From: Elusimicrobiales bacterium
GTDB taxonomy: Bacteria; Elusimicrobiota; Elusimicrobia; Elusimicrobiales; Elusimicrobiaceae
Assembly (NCBI GenBank): GCA_041651175.1
Contig: JBAZJT010000004.1
Coordinates: forward strand, 1 to 64,000
Length of the DNA: 64,000 nt
Reading direction: 5' to 3'
Below, one piece after another: positions 1-8,370 of the stretch. Position 1 is the first letter of the stretch. Each line of letters begins with the position of its first letter. A program made the position numbers and the translations under genes. The notes beneath the pieces are model-generated. The model saw only the letters and a program-made list of their open reading frames with translations, was not told where the DNA came from and searched no databases.

Positions 1-265
1 CTCCGCCGTCCGGCGCGGAGATTTCCTCCGCAAGCCGGGCCAGCGCGGCCTTGCGCAGCGGCCTGCGCTCCGGCAGCAGCGGGAACCGGCGTATGCGCTC
101 CAGCCGCCGCGCGCGCGGGACAGCCTCGGTATCGGCTATGGTGTCCGCCGCGCGGCACAGCAGATACGCGCACGAAAACGCCGGGCGCATGTATGCCGGC
201 AGCGCCCGCGCGCTCAGGTAGAGCGAGCGCGAAGTGCGTTTGAGTATTTCCCGCGTTGTCATCAT
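1..265 (-). CDS. Squalene/phytoene synthase family protein (partial, N-terminal part)
   Basis: Only the first 88 codons are in the window; the gene continues past base 1. The visible part reads SRSLYLSARALP followed by AYLLCRAADTIADT, the substrate-binding region of trans-isoprenyl diphosphate synthases (squalene/phytoene synthase, HpnC/HpnD type), including the first Asp-rich motif. Such enzymes condense two prenyl diphosphates head-to-head to make squalene or phytoene for hopanoids or carotenoids. The start ATG at 265 overlaps the nadB stop as ATGA, so it is translationally coupled to nadB. A second ATG at 262 is possible. The exact subfamily cannot be decided without the rest. Confidence 0.75.
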   Translation of the reverse strand, partial: MMTTREILKRTSRSLYLSARALPAYMRPAFSCAYLLCRAADTIADTEAVPRARRLERIRRFPLLPERRPLRKAALARLAEEISAPDGG

Positions 266-1848
266 CTGTATCTGTCTATGACGGTGGGGCGCAGCCAGTC
301 CGGGCTGGAACGGGGATAATCGGCGTTGTAATGCAGCCCCCGGCTTTCGCGCCGCAGCGCGGCGCTGCGTATGACCGCCTCGGCCACGCAGGCGATATTG
401 CGCAGCTCCGCCACGTCCCTTGTAACCAGAAAATCCCAGTAATACTGGCGAATCTCGTCGTTTATAAGCTGCATCCGGCGCGCGGCGCGCTCCAGCCGCT
501 TGTCGGTGCGGACTATGCCGACATAATTCCACATCAGCGCGCGGATTTCCTCCCAGTTCTGGGCCACTATCACCGCCTCCTCGCTGGCGACGGCGCGGCC
601 CGTTTTCCAGTCGGTAAGCCGGGGCGCGCCGCGCCTGAACGACGGCAGGCGGGATTTTATATCGCCGGCGGCCCGGCGGGCGAAGACGCAGGCCTCCAGC
701 AGCGAATTGGAGGCCAGGCGGTTCGCGCCGTGCAGGCCGGTGCAGGCGGCCTCGCCCACGGCGTAAAGCCCGTCCATTACAGTGCGGCCCTCGGCGCCGG
801 TTTCTATGCCGCCGCAGAAAAAATGCGCCGCCGGCACCACGGGAACAGGCTCTTTTGCCATGTCTATGCCGTAGGAAAGGCAGGTCCTGTAGATATACGG
901 AAATCTCCGTTTTATGAAATCCGGCTTTTTGGCGGTGATGTCCAGAAAAACGCAGTCCGCGCCGGAACGTTTAAGCTCGCTGTCTATGGCGCGGGCCACT
1001 ATGTCGCGCGGGGCAAGCTCGGCCAGCGGGGAGTATTGTTTCATGAACGGCCTGCCGTTTGCAAGGCGCAGTATCGCGCCCTCGCCGCGCACCGCCTCGG
1101 AAATCAGGAATGACTTGGCCCTGGGATGGTAGAGGCAGGTCGGATGGAACTGCACGAATTCCATGTTTTTAAGCGGCACGCCGGCGCGGTAAGCCATGGC
1201 CATGCCGTCGCCGGTGGCGCAGTCCGGGTTGGAGGTGTAGCGGTACACCTTGCCCGCCCCGCCGGAGGCGATAACGGTGAACTTGGCGGAGAAAAGCTCC
1301 ACTTTCCCGGTGCCGGACAGCGCATAGGCGCCGAAGCAGCGGTTTTTATCCGGCGGGATGTCGCGCGCGTGGCCGCGCAGGATGAGGTCTATGGCGGCGC
1401 GGCTTTCAAAAATTCTTATATTGGGATGTTTGCGGCAGGCGGCTTCAAGCGTCCTGGAAATTTCAAGCCCGGTCAGATCGCGCGAGTGGATGATTCTGCG
1501 CCTGCTGTGCCCGCCTTCAAGCCCCAGCTCCAGCAAGCCGTTTTTGCGCGAGAACTTCGCGCCCAGCTCCAGCAGCCGCCGTATGCACTCCGGCCCCTGC
1601 GAGACCGCGATTTTAACCGCGTTTTCGTCGCAAAGCCCGGCGCCGGCCAGCAGGGTGTCGGCCTCGTGGCTGGCAAAGGAATCCTCCGGCGAAACGGCCG
1701 CCGCCACGCCGCCCTGCGCCGCCGCGCTGCTGGAGGCCAGCGCGTCGCGCTTGGTGATAATATTGACCGTGCCGCTACCGGCCAGTTCCAGCGCGGCCAT
1801 CATGCCGGCCAGCCCGCTGCCGACTACCAGAAAATCGGATTCAGCCAT
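262..1848 (-). CDS. nadB: L-aspartate oxidase
   Basis: Flavoenzyme that oxidises L-aspartate to iminoaspartate, the first step of de novo NAD synthesis. The 528-aa protein opens with an FAD dinucleotide-binding motif (VVGSGLAGMMAALE), then SSSAAAQGGVAAA, the active-site stretch HSRRRIIHSRDLTG, FHPTCLY, and GLYAVGEAACTGLHGANRLASN near residue 370, all typical of NadB rather than succinate dehydrogenase A. Length is normal. It lies in the minus-strand operon between heptose-1-P adenylyltransferase (8-nt overlap) and a prenyl synthase (4-nt overlap). nadA and nadC are not in the window. In an anaerobe it would probably use fumarate as electron acceptor, which is an inference. Confidence 0.95.
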   Translation of the reverse strand: MAESDFLVVGSGLAGMMAALELAGSGTVNIITKRDALASSSAAAQGGVAAAVSPEDSFASHEADTLLAGAGLCDENAVKIAVSQGPECIRRLLELGAKFSRKNGLLELGLEGGHSRRRIIHSRDLTGLEISRTLEAACRKHPNIRIFESRAAIDLILRGHARDIPPDKNRCFGAYALSGTGKVELFSAKFTVIASGGAGKVYRYTSNPDCATGDGMAMAYRAGVPLKNMEFVQFHPTCLYHPRAKSFLISEAVRGEGAILRLANGRPFMKQYSPLAELAPRDIVARAIDSELKRSGADCVFLDITAKKPDFIKRRFPYIYRTCLSYGIDMAKEPVPVVPAAHFFCGGIETGAEGRTVMDGLYAVGEAACTGLHGANRLASNSLLEACVFARRAAGDIKSRLPSFRRGAPRLTDWKTGRAVASEEAVIVAQNWEEIRALMWNYVGIVRTDKRLERAARRMQLINDEIRQYYWDFLVTRDVAELRNIACVAEAVIRSAALRRESRGLHYNADYPRSSPDWLRPTVIDRYR

Positions 1849-2305
1849 GTATTCTGCTTATAATAGCGGTTGTTGATTTGCCTTTGACAAGTTTCACCCG
1901 CGCCACTTTTCCGGCAAATTCCCGGCCTATTATCTGGCCGGTCCTGTAATCGGCGCCTTTTACCAGGACATCGGGGCGGATGAGGCTTAGAATACGCTGC
2001 GGCGTGTCCTCGCCGAAAACCACCACGCGGTCCACCGCCTCCAGCGCGGCAAGGACGGCGGCCCTGTCGGCCTGTGGGTTGACGGGGCGCGAGGGGCCTT
2101 TTAGCCTGCGCACCGAATCGTCTGAATTAAGCCCCACCACCAGGCAGCCGCCTGTGGAGCGGGCCGCCTCCAGCAGCCGGACATGGCCGCTGTGGAGTAT
2201 GTCAAAACAGCCGTTTGTGAACGCAACTTTCCGGCCCGCGCGGCGGCAGGCCGCGCGCCACCTGAGCAGGGATTTTAGCGAAACCGTTTTCCTTGACGTT
2301 TTCAT
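1841..2305 (-). CDS. rfaE2: D-glycero-beta-D-manno-heptose 1-phosphate adenylyltransferase
   Basis: Nucleotidyltransferase that makes ADP-heptose for the lipopolysaccharide inner core. The 154-aa protein has the cytidylyltransferase fold signature TNGCFDILHSGHV (HxGH motif, about residues 29-41), then GLNSDDSVRRLKG, RPVNPQADRA and VLVKGADYRTGQIIGRE, as in RfaE domain II. The kinase domain I of the fused HldE is absent, so this is the stand-alone form. It suggests an LPS-bearing outer membrane. It overlaps nadB by 8 nt and follows the TPR gene by 3 nt. Confidence 0.93.
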   Translation of the reverse strand: MKTSRKTVSLKSLLRWRAACRRAGRKVAFTNGCFDILHSGHVRLLEAARSTGGCLVVGLNSDDSVRRLKGPSRPVNPQADRAAVLAALEAVDRVVVFGEDTPQRILSLIRPDVLVKGADYRTGQIIGREFAGKVARVKLVKGKSTTAIISRIHG

Positions 2306-2308
2306 AAA

Positions 2309-3289
2309 TCATTCCGGCAGTGTTTTGAGCAGCTGCAGCGCCGCCCGCGCTATGAACGGCTCCTCCTTCGATTCCGCCGCCGCCAGCAGCCGGGGCCGCG
2401 CAAGCGCGGGCCGGCCTGATTTCATATACGCCAGCGCGGCGGCAAGCGAGGCAAGCGGGTCGTCGGGGCGCTTTATAAGCTCGGCCTGGGAAAGGGCGAG
2501 CGACTTGTCCGTGTCGCCGGAGGCGGCCAGCCAGAGCGCGCGGCGCAGCACGATATCGCTCCTTTCCGGCGCGGCGGCCTGGGCGCGGGCTATTTCGGCC
2601 AGGGCGGCGGTTTTGTCGCCGCTTTCGCCGTAAATGCGCGCGCTTAAAAGCAGGGTTTCGGCGTCGCCGGAATCCATGGCAAGGGCGCGGTCTGTTATCC
2701 CGCGCGCGGCCTCGTATTTACGCTGGGCGAAGGCGCTTTCCGCATAGCCGCGCCAGAGCGCGGCATCCCGCACCGCCATGGATTCAAGCGCGGCGCTGTA
2801 ATGCTTCTCCGCCTTGCCGTGAAAACCCTCTTTCATGTAAATCTGGGCCAGTCCGATATTTGCCTCAAAGCTGCCGGAGTCCAGATTCAGTATTTTGAGA
2901 AAAATCGCCTGCGCATTGTCCAGCAGTCCGGTTTTCTGGTACAGCCGGCCAAGCGCCAGCAGCAGTTGCATATCCTTGGGATAAATCCGGACCGCTATCT
3001 GATAATCGGACAGGGCGCGGTCGTCCTTGCCGGCGCGCTCGTGGCACTGGCCAAGGAACCAGTAGGCCAGCTTTTTATCCGCCGCGCCGGCTGCGGGGGA
3101 GGCCAGCGCCGCCTCAAACAGCTCCGCGCTTCCGGCATAATCGCCGCGCGCGAAAAGCTCCCTGGCCGGCTCCAGAACTGAGGGCTTCTCCCCCCCCCAG
3201 AACAGAAAACCCGCCCTGGCCGGCGCGCAGGCCGCCGCGAAGACGCAGGCAAGCAGAATGCTACTTATTATATTGCGACGCGATTTCAT
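2309..3289 (-). CDS. Secreted TPR-repeat protein
   Basis: 326 aa beginning with a signal sequence (hydrophobic SSILLACVFAAAC, then ARAGF). Lipidation at an early Cys is possible but the lipobox is poor. From about residue 40 to the end it is a run of tetratricopeptide repeats (for example ARELFARGDYAGSAELFEAA, ALGRLYQKTGLLDNAQAIF, IYMKEGFHGKAEKHYSAALE), so it probably acts as a periplasmic or outer-membrane-associated scaffold. Its start lies inside the end of the patatin gene (29-nt overlap) and it shows no obvious Shine-Dalgarno. The precise role is unknown. Confidence 0.8.
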   Translation of the reverse strand: MKSRRNIISSILLACVFAAACAPARAGFLFWGGEKPSVLEPARELFARGDYAGSAELFEAALASPAAGAADKKLAYWFLGQCHERAGKDDRALSDYQIAVRIYPKDMQLLLALGRLYQKTGLLDNAQAIFLKILNLDSGSFEANIGLAQIYMKEGFHGKAEKHYSAALESMAVRDAALWRGYAESAFAQRKYEAARGITDRALAMDSGDAETLLLSARIYGESGDKTAALAEIARAQAAAPERSDIVLRRALWLAASGDTDKSLALSQAELIKRPDDPLASLAAALAYMKSGRPALARPRLLAAAESKEEPFIARAALQLLKTLPE

Positions 3290-4223
3290 TTATTGAAAAG
3301 AAAATCAGCGATTCCTCGGCTGAAGCTATATTTTCATTCATGGCCAGCACGCCGCGCTCTCCGGCCTGCGGGCAGCGGTTAAGCTCCACGAAGCTTATGT
3401 CGCTTACATGCGGCTCTACCACGAAGTCGGCTTTTTTCATCGCGGCCTCGGCCAGAATGGCGCCGCGTATGTCCATAACCTGCATTACATATGAAAGTAT
3501 GCTGTGGAATTTCGCCGCCGAATAATCGCCCAGCGTTACGCTGGCCAGCACCCAGTCCGCCCCCATGTCGCGCGCGGACTGCACGGGCAGGAAATCCGCC
3601 ACGCCGCCGTCCACCAGATAGCGCTGGCGGTACTGGACGGGGCTGAACAGCCCCGGTATGTTCATGCTGGCGCGCACCGCGATGGCGACGGGACCTTCCC
3701 GGAACACGATATTCTCGCCCGTTTTGAGGTCCATGGCAGAGCAGGAAAAAGGGATTTTAAGCTGGTCAAATGTCTTTCCGCCCATGTAGGAGTTTACGAA
3801 GCTCTCCATTTTCTCGGACGAAAACAGTTTCTGGGACAGCACCAGTTCCAGCATTCCCACCGCGTTGTAGTCGCCGGATACTTTGGCGAAGGAGGCCGCG
3901 CCGCCTATTTCCCAGATTTTTTCAAAAGGCAGCCCCGCGCAGTACATGGAGCCGACCACCGAGCCCATGGAGGTCCCCGCCAGGCAGTCCACCGGAAACC
4001 CCGCGTCGGAGAGGATTTGCAGCACCCCCACATGCGCAAACCCCTTTGCCCCGCCGCCGGAAAGCGCCACGCCCACCCTGGGCCTTGCGTCCGCGGGCAG
4101 CTCCCGGAACTGCTGCCACAGAAATTCGCGCGCCACATCGTCCTGTTTTGCCGGCGCGGCGCAGGCGCGCGGCGGAAAAACTACCGCACAGGCCGCCGCC
4201 AGCAGGCAAAACAATGTTTTCAT
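3261..4223 (-). CDS. Patatin-like phospholipase
   Basis: 320-aa predicted exported lipid acyl hydrolase. After a signal sequence (LFCLLAAACAVVFPPRACA) it has the oxyanion-hole motif GVALSGGGAKGFAHVGVLQ, the nucleophile elbow GTSMG (GxSxG) and the catalytic Asp in DGGVADFLPV, so the Ser-Asp dyad is intact. This is the RssA/patatin family. It sits between the TolC-like gene and the TPR gene in one operon, which points to an envelope role. The substrate is not predictable. The start at 4223 follows the previous stop by 3 nt and has no strong ribosome-binding site. Confidence 0.92.
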   Translation of the reverse strand: MKTLFCLLAAACAVVFPPRACAAPAKQDDVAREFLWQQFRELPADARPRVGVALSGGGAKGFAHVGVLQILSDAGFPVDCLAGTSMGSVVGSMYCAGLPFEKIWEIGGAASFAKVSGDYNAVGMLELVLSQKLFSSEKMESFVNSYMGGKTFDQLKIPFSCSAMDLKTGENIVFREGPVAIAVRASMNIPGLFSPVQYRQRYLVDGGVADFLPVQSARDMGADWVLASVTLGDYSAAKFHSILSYVMQVMDIRGAILAEAAMKKADFVVEPHVSDISFVELNRCPQAGERGVLAMNENIASAEESLIFFSINEIASQYNK

Positions 4224-4226
4224 CGG

Positions 4227-5507
4227 TTATTGCGCGGGCAGTTCCTGGCCCAGCGCCCATTCAAGCCGGGCGCGGCTGTCCAGCTGGCCGCGCACCGCCT
4301 CCAGCCAGGCAAGCTGGGCCGCGCACACCTCGCGCGCGGCGCGCAGCGCCGAAATTCCGGGCACGGCGGAGCGCGCCGTCTCCCCGTAGCGTCCGGCCAG
4401 GCGGCGGTAAACCGCCTCGCGCTGCGGGACCTCTTCCTGCCAGAAGGCGTTGTCCTCGTAGGCCTGCCGTATCTCAAGGCGCACCTTGTCCTGCAGGGCG
4501 GAGCGTTTAAGGTCGCCCTGACGCTGCTCGGCGCGTTTCTGCTCCACTTGAGTCCACAGATTGTAGCTGAGCGGGAACTGCACGGCCAGAGTGGTCTCCC
4601 ACGAGTTGGATTTAAGCGGAAACTGCTCGCCCACCACGTCGTAGCTGGCGCCCAGCATCACGGTGGGGTAGCGGCGCGACATGGCGAGGTTGACGGCTAT
4701 TGAATCCATCTCGGCCTTGTAGGTTTCGCCTTTAAGCTCGGGGCGCATCTCCATGGCCCACACCGTCAGCTTGCCAAGGTCCGCCTTCGCGGGCTGAGGG
4801 GCGAAGTCGCCGGCAATGTCAACGGCACTGTCCAGCTCGCGGTTTATCGCGCGCAGGAAATCCAGCCGCAGGTTCTGGTGGCTGCGCCAGGCGGACTGCT
4901 TCTGTGCGGACATCGCCTCTATGGCGGCATCCTCCTCCAGCGCCTCCCAGGCGCCCGGCTTTGACTGCGCGGCGGCGCCGCGCATCCCGGCTATCCAGTA
5001 ATCCATGGCGGCAAGCGACGCGCTGGAATGCAGCAGGCTGTAAAACGATTTGCGCACGGCAAGCGAGGCGTCGCGCTTGGCCGAATCGTAGCGGGTCTGC
5101 GCCTGCATCAGCGAGGCTTTCGCCAGCCGCAACGTGCTGGAATTCCTGCCTCCCACATATATCGGCTGCAACAGGCTGGCGCGCGCGGTGTAGAAATTCT
5201 CGTAATCGCTGGGGAAAAGGATATGCGAGGCCGTCTCCGGCATCAGCAGCTGCGGATATTTCAGGTTGGATTTGGTGGCCGTGCCGGTCAGGCTGGTCTG
5301 CGGGAAAAACAAAAACACGGCCTCCCGCACACGCTGGCGGGCGATTATAAGGTCCTGCTCCGCCGAAAGAACGTCGGTGTTGTTGGCAAGCCCCAGCCGC
5401 AGCGCCTGGTCCAGGGTAAGCGTCTCCTCCGGCGGGGAGAAATGCGCGGGCGCCGCCTGAGCCGGCGCGCACAGCGCCAGCGCGGCGGCGCACAGCGCGG
5501 CAATCAT
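4227..5507 (-). CDS. TolC-family outer membrane efflux protein
   Basis: About 426 aa. I place the start at the ATG at 5507 because it overlaps the upstream stop as ATGA and directly precedes a signal sequence (IAALCAAALALCAPAQA). The mature protein begins TLTLDQALRLGLANN, the hallmark of outer-membrane efflux proteins, and then shows two similar alpha-helical repeats rich in Ala/Gln/Arg with short beta parts (SYDVVGEQFPL, SWETTLAVQFPL). It would form a trimeric channel-tunnel with an inner-membrane transporter, but no RND, MFS or ABC partner is adjacent. The upstream neighbour is a HAMP membrane protein. Confidence 0.88.
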   Translation of the reverse strand: MIAALCAAALALCAPAQAAPAHFSPPEETLTLDQALRLGLANNTDVLSAEQDLIIARQRVREAVFLFFPQTSLTGTATKSNLKYPQLLMPETASHILFPSDYENFYTARASLLQPIYVGGRNSSTLRLAKASLMQAQTRYDSAKRDASLAVRKSFYSLLHSSASLAAMDYWIAGMRGAAAQSKPGAWEALEEDAAIEAMSAQKQSAWRSHQNLRLDFLRAINRELDSAVDIAGDFAPQPAKADLGKLTVWAMEMRPELKGETYKAEMDSIAVNLAMSRRYPTVMLGASYDVVGEQFPLKSNSWETTLAVQFPLSYNLWTQVEQKRAEQRQGDLKRSALQDKVRLEIRQAYEDNAFWQEEVPQREAVYRRLAGRYGETARSAVPGISALRAAREVCAAQLAWLEAVRGQLDSRARLEWALGQELPAQ

Positions 5508-6085
5508 ACCGTGAACTCCGATGTTATGCGCGCGACTTCGGAGGCGGTTTTCTCCATATCCGCCTTCTCCTGCGGGTCCTGGCATTTTTCGGCCAGCGCG
5601 CGCAGCGACTGCGCGGCGTCCTGGGCGCGGCGCCTGTCGCCAGACACTTTGGCGCGCAGCGAGGCGGCCATTTTGTTAAACTCGTCCTGCAATTCGGTCA
5701 GCTGGTCGCCTTTTCTGAGGTGGATGTCGCGGGTCAGGTCGCCCTCGGCCAGCAGGGCGGCGATTTTTTCAAACTTGTACACCGGCCCGGCCATGCGGTG
5801 GGAAACCACGCTTGCCACTATCAGCACGATTCCCAGATATATCGCCATTTTCAGCGCCAGCACGGGCATCGCGCCGGTAATCTCGTCCATCAGCGGCTGC
5901 ACCAGCGCCGGATGCGCCGCCATCATGCGGGAGAGGTTCCACACCACCTCCGCCGCCATTATCATAAAGCCCAGCAGCACGCTCATAAACAGCATGGCCA
6001 TGTACTGCACCTGCAGCCTTTTCTTGATGATGATGGTGTGCCGCTTGCAGCTTCTTCCGGTCCTGATTGTGGTTTCGGTGTCCAT
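5504..6085 (-). CDS. HAMP-domain membrane protein
   Basis: 193 aa with two predicted transmembrane helices (about residues 29-50, AMLFMSVLLGFMIMAAEVVW, and 73-95, MPVLALKMAIYLGIVLIVAS), then a HAMP linker (VSHRMAGPVYKFEKIAALL...GDLTRDIHLRKGDQLTELQDEFNKM) and a short coiled coil. There is no kinase, cyclase or methyl-accepting signalling module after the HAMP domain, so this may be a stand-alone transducer or a relay subunit. A good ribosome-binding site (GGGAGG) precedes the ATG at 6085, and the stop overlaps the TolC-like start. Confidence 0.82.
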   Translation of the reverse strand: MDTETTIRTGRSCKRHTIIIKKRLQVQYMAMLFMSVLLGFMIMAAEVVWNLSRMMAAHPALVQPLMDEITGAMPVLALKMAIYLGIVLIVASVVSHRMAGPVYKFEKIAALLAEGDLTRDIHLRKGDQLTELQDEFNKMAASLRAKVSGDRRRAQDAAQSLRALAEKCQDPQEKADMEKTASEVARITSEFTV

Positions 6086-6135
6086 AATTGCGCCTCCCGC
6101 GCGCCCGCGGCCCTGCGCGGGCGCGCCGCGCGTTT

Positions 6136-7167
6136 TTAGAGCATGGAGTCGGCGAATTTAAGCCATTGCTCGCTCACCGTCTTGAGCTGGCCCACCGCCG
6201 TTTCCAGCGGGACGGGCGTTATCTTGTCGCCGTTAAGCGCGGCCATGACGCCGAACCTGCCCTCGCAGGCGAACTGCGCCGCCGCCGCGCCCACGCGGGA
6301 GCCCAGAATCCTGTCAAACAGCGTCGGCGCGCCGCCGCGCTGTATGTGGCCGATTACGGCATGGCGGGTTTCTATGCCGGTTTTTTCCTCTATGATTTTG
6401 GCAAGGCTCTCTCCCACGCCGCGGCCCTTCAGAATGACATGGCCGAAATCGTCCAGGTCCTGGGTTTTGCCGCCGTCCAGCGCGGGCAGTTCCACCGCCT
6501 CGCTGGAAACCACCAGCGCGTATTTGCGCGCCGCGTAGGCCTCTTTGAGCTTTCTGGCCAGGTCCTCTCCGTCCACCTTGCGCTCCGGCAGGCAGACATA
6601 ATCCGCCGCGCCGGCTATGGCGGTAAACAGCGCCACCCAGCCCGCGTGGCGGCCCATCACCTCAAGCACTATTATGCGGTGATGGCTGCGCGCCGTGTCG
6701 CGCAGCCGCTGCAGCGCGTCCACCGCCACGGTAACGGAGGTGTCAAACCCGAAGGTGTAATCCGTGCCGGAGAGGTCGTTGTCCATGGTCTTGGGCACGC
6801 CCACAACCGGGAACTGGAAATCCTTGTAAAGCCTGTGGGCCACGCCCAGGGTGTCTTCGCCGCCCATGGCCACCAGCGCATCCAGGCTGTTTTTGCGGAA
6901 AGTATCCTTGAGCGCCTCCACCCCGCCTTCCTTCTTATAGGGGTTGGTGCGCGAGGTGCCCAGCATCGTGCCGCCCTGCATGATGATTTCGCGCGTTATG
7001 TCGCGGTTCAGCGGCAGGGTGCGGTTTTCTATGATGCCCTTCCAGCCGTCGGCGAAGCCGACGCACTCGCAGCCCAGCTTTTCCGCCGCGAATACGCAGC
7101 CGCGTATGGCGGGGTTGAGGCCGGGGCAGTCGCCCCCGCCGGTGAGAATGCCTATCCGTTTAGCCAT
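6136..7167 (-). CDS. pfp: 6-phosphofructokinase, probably pyrophosphate-dependent
   Basis: 343-aa phosphofructokinase, the committing and (if PPi-linked) reversible step of glycolysis. It begins RIGILTGGGDCPGLNPAIRG. The phosphoryl-donor loop reads MGGEDTLGVA and the catalytic loop PKTMDND. ATP enzymes have Gly where this protein has Asp (GGDG/GGEG), and usually G rather than K before TIDND. The GGED + PKT(I/M)DND pair is characteristic of PPi-dependent enzymes such as that of Amycolatopsis. EVMGRHAGW and HIQRGGAPTLFDR are the substrate-binding motifs. AGGAGG precedes the ATG. It is 9 nt downstream of the outer-membrane protein gene. Confidence 0.93.
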   Translation of the reverse strand: MAKRIGILTGGGDCPGLNPAIRGCVFAAEKLGCECVGFADGWKGIIENRTLPLNRDITREIIMQGGTMLGTSRTNPYKKEGGVEALKDTFRKNSLDALVAMGGEDTLGVAHRLYKDFQFPVVGVPKTMDNDLSGTDYTFGFDTSVTVAVDALQRLRDTARSHHRIIVLEVMGRHAGWVALFTAIAGAADYVCLPERKVDGEDLARKLKEAYAARKYALVVSSEAVELPALDGGKTQDLDDFGHVILKGRGVGESLAKIIEEKTGIETRHAVIGHIQRGGAPTLFDRILGSRVGAAAAQFACEGRFGVMAALNGDKITPVPLETAVGQLKTVSEQWLKFADSML

Positions 7168-7176
7168 TACAGCCTC

Positions 7177-7953
7177 CTAGAAGCTCGTGACATAGCGCAG
7201 CTGCACCACACGTTCCAGCCGCTGGACGCTGCCGTCGGCAAGCTGTGCGTTCTTGCCGATATCGCGCAGCGCGAAATCTATCTGGAAAAACGGCGACACG
7301 TAAAACCGCGCCCCGGCATTTATGCGCGACTGGTCAAAGCGCTGTATGTTGTCCCACTCGCCCATGAGGGCGAAGGTGTCCTCCACCGTGAAGCTGGCCG
7401 CCAGTGAGAGGTAAATGCTGTTGCTCTGGAAATCCGAAAGGTTCACGCCCGGATGGAGCTGGAACCATTTGCTGAACACCGATTTGGTGCCGGCGAGGTA
7501 GAGGCCACGCTCCTTTTCCAGGAATTTGTCGGTTGAGCGGTCGTAATAATAGCCCTGCCCGTCGTAGCCCACGGCCAGCGCGGGAAAAAGCGCGCTGCCG
7601 TCGTAGAAGCGGTATTTGGCCTGTATGGCGGGCCGTTCCAGCCGCACGGATGTTCCCGTGCCGATGAAATTTTCCAGAACCGCGCTGACGCCCAGATTCA
7701 ACTGCGGCAGCACCCCGAAAGACACCTCGTCCAGCAGATTCCCGCCGGAAAAAAACCGCGTCTTGTTGAGCAGGCCGTAATAATCCAACGTGCCCGCCGT
7801 GGGAATGTCTATAAGGCTGGTGTCTGCCGCCAGCGCCTGCCCGCCGCCGCTGCTGTCGGAGACGGCCTTGGGCAGCTTGCGCATATTGGCCGCCAACGCG
7901 CCCGGCGCGGCCAGAACGCAGGCCGCGGCGGCTGCAACGAAAAATCTTTTCAT
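7177..7953 (-). CDS. Predicted outer-membrane beta-barrel protein
   Basis: 258 aa with a clear signal peptide (RFFVAAAAACVLAAPGALA). The mature part is a series of alternating hydrophobic strands ending in an aromatic residue (VQLRYVTSF at the C terminus, a typical outer-membrane insertion signal), with segments such as EVSFGVLPQLNLGVSAVLE and INAGARFYVSPFFQIDFALR, resembling YjbH-like or other porin-like barrels. First gene of the minus-strand operon, with ribosome site GAGGAGG and a -10 box upstream. Function unknown. Confidence 0.7.
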   Translation of the reverse strand: MKRFFVAAAAACVLAAPGALAANMRKLPKAVSDSSGGGQALAADTSLIDIPTAGTLDYYGLLNKTRFFSGGNLLDEVSFGVLPQLNLGVSAVLENFIGTGTSVRLERPAIQAKYRFYDGSALFPALAVGYDGQGYYYDRSTDKFLEKERGLYLAGTKSVFSKWFQLHPGVNLSDFQSNSIYLSLAASFTVEDTFALMGEWDNIQRFDQSRINAGARFYVSPFFQIDFALRDIGKNAQLADGSVQRLERVVQLRYVTSF

Positions 7954-7974
7954 TCAGAGCCTCCTCAAAAAACT

Positions 7975-7980
7975 ATTATA
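7975..7980 (-). promoter_or_regulatory. -10 box (TATAAT) for the minus-strand operon
   Basis: On the minus strand the sequence is TATAAT followed by AGTTTTTTGAGGAGG and the ATG at 7953. The match to the -10 consensus is perfect, but there is no convincing -35 hexamer at 17 nt. It probably drives the barrel, pfk and downstream genes. Confidence 0.5.
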
Positions 7981-8123
7981 CCCGATTATTGGGCGAAACA
8001 TAAACAACGATGCCTGCACGACATCGCCCATTTTTTTCACAATGCCGTATTTTGCTGTCCCGATTGCCGGAAACAACCGCGCGAACAAAGAAGAAAATGC
8101 CAAAAATAACGGCGTCCCTCTCT

Positions 8124-8199
8124 GAAACACACGAACAGGCTACTGGAACAAGGCGGGAACAACTACCGGGAACTTTTTTGTTCCCCTTTCGTGTGTTTC
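8124..8199. repeat. Nested inverted repeat in a 417-nt intergenic region
   Basis: Outer arms of 12 bp (GAAACACACGAA at 8124-8135 and its complement at 8188-8199) enclose inner arms of 8 bp (GGGAACAA at 8155-8162, complement at 8178-8185). A transcript would fold into a two-level hairpin. The rest of 7954-8370 holds the two promoters noted separately and no convincing gene. Confidence 0.6.
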
Positions 8200-8292
8200 G
8201 TGGTTTGATTCTGTTTCCGTTGTTGTTTGCCAACATACCACAGCTCTTCAAAAAACGTGAGATGCCGTACGATGCCTTGCGGATGAACAGTG

Positions 8293-8321
8293 TTGACAAT
8301 GGCGCGGCGACTATGTAGCAT
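8293..8321 (+). promoter_or_regulatory. Sigma70-type promoter for the glycine-rich protein gene
   Basis: TTGACA at 8293-8298, a 17-nt spacer and TAGCAT at 8316-8321, about 50 nt upstream of the ATG at 8371. Confidence 0.5.
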
Positions 8322-8370
8322 TGCTGTGCCCTGTTTGTATTGTGCAGAAAGAGAAATGAGGAGACAAGAT

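Noticed and set aside
3504..4703. A 399-codon plus-strand frame across patatin and TolC-like genes
   Set aside because: Codon-position bias and recognisable motifs belong to the minus-strand genes; no ribosome site or domain supports this one.
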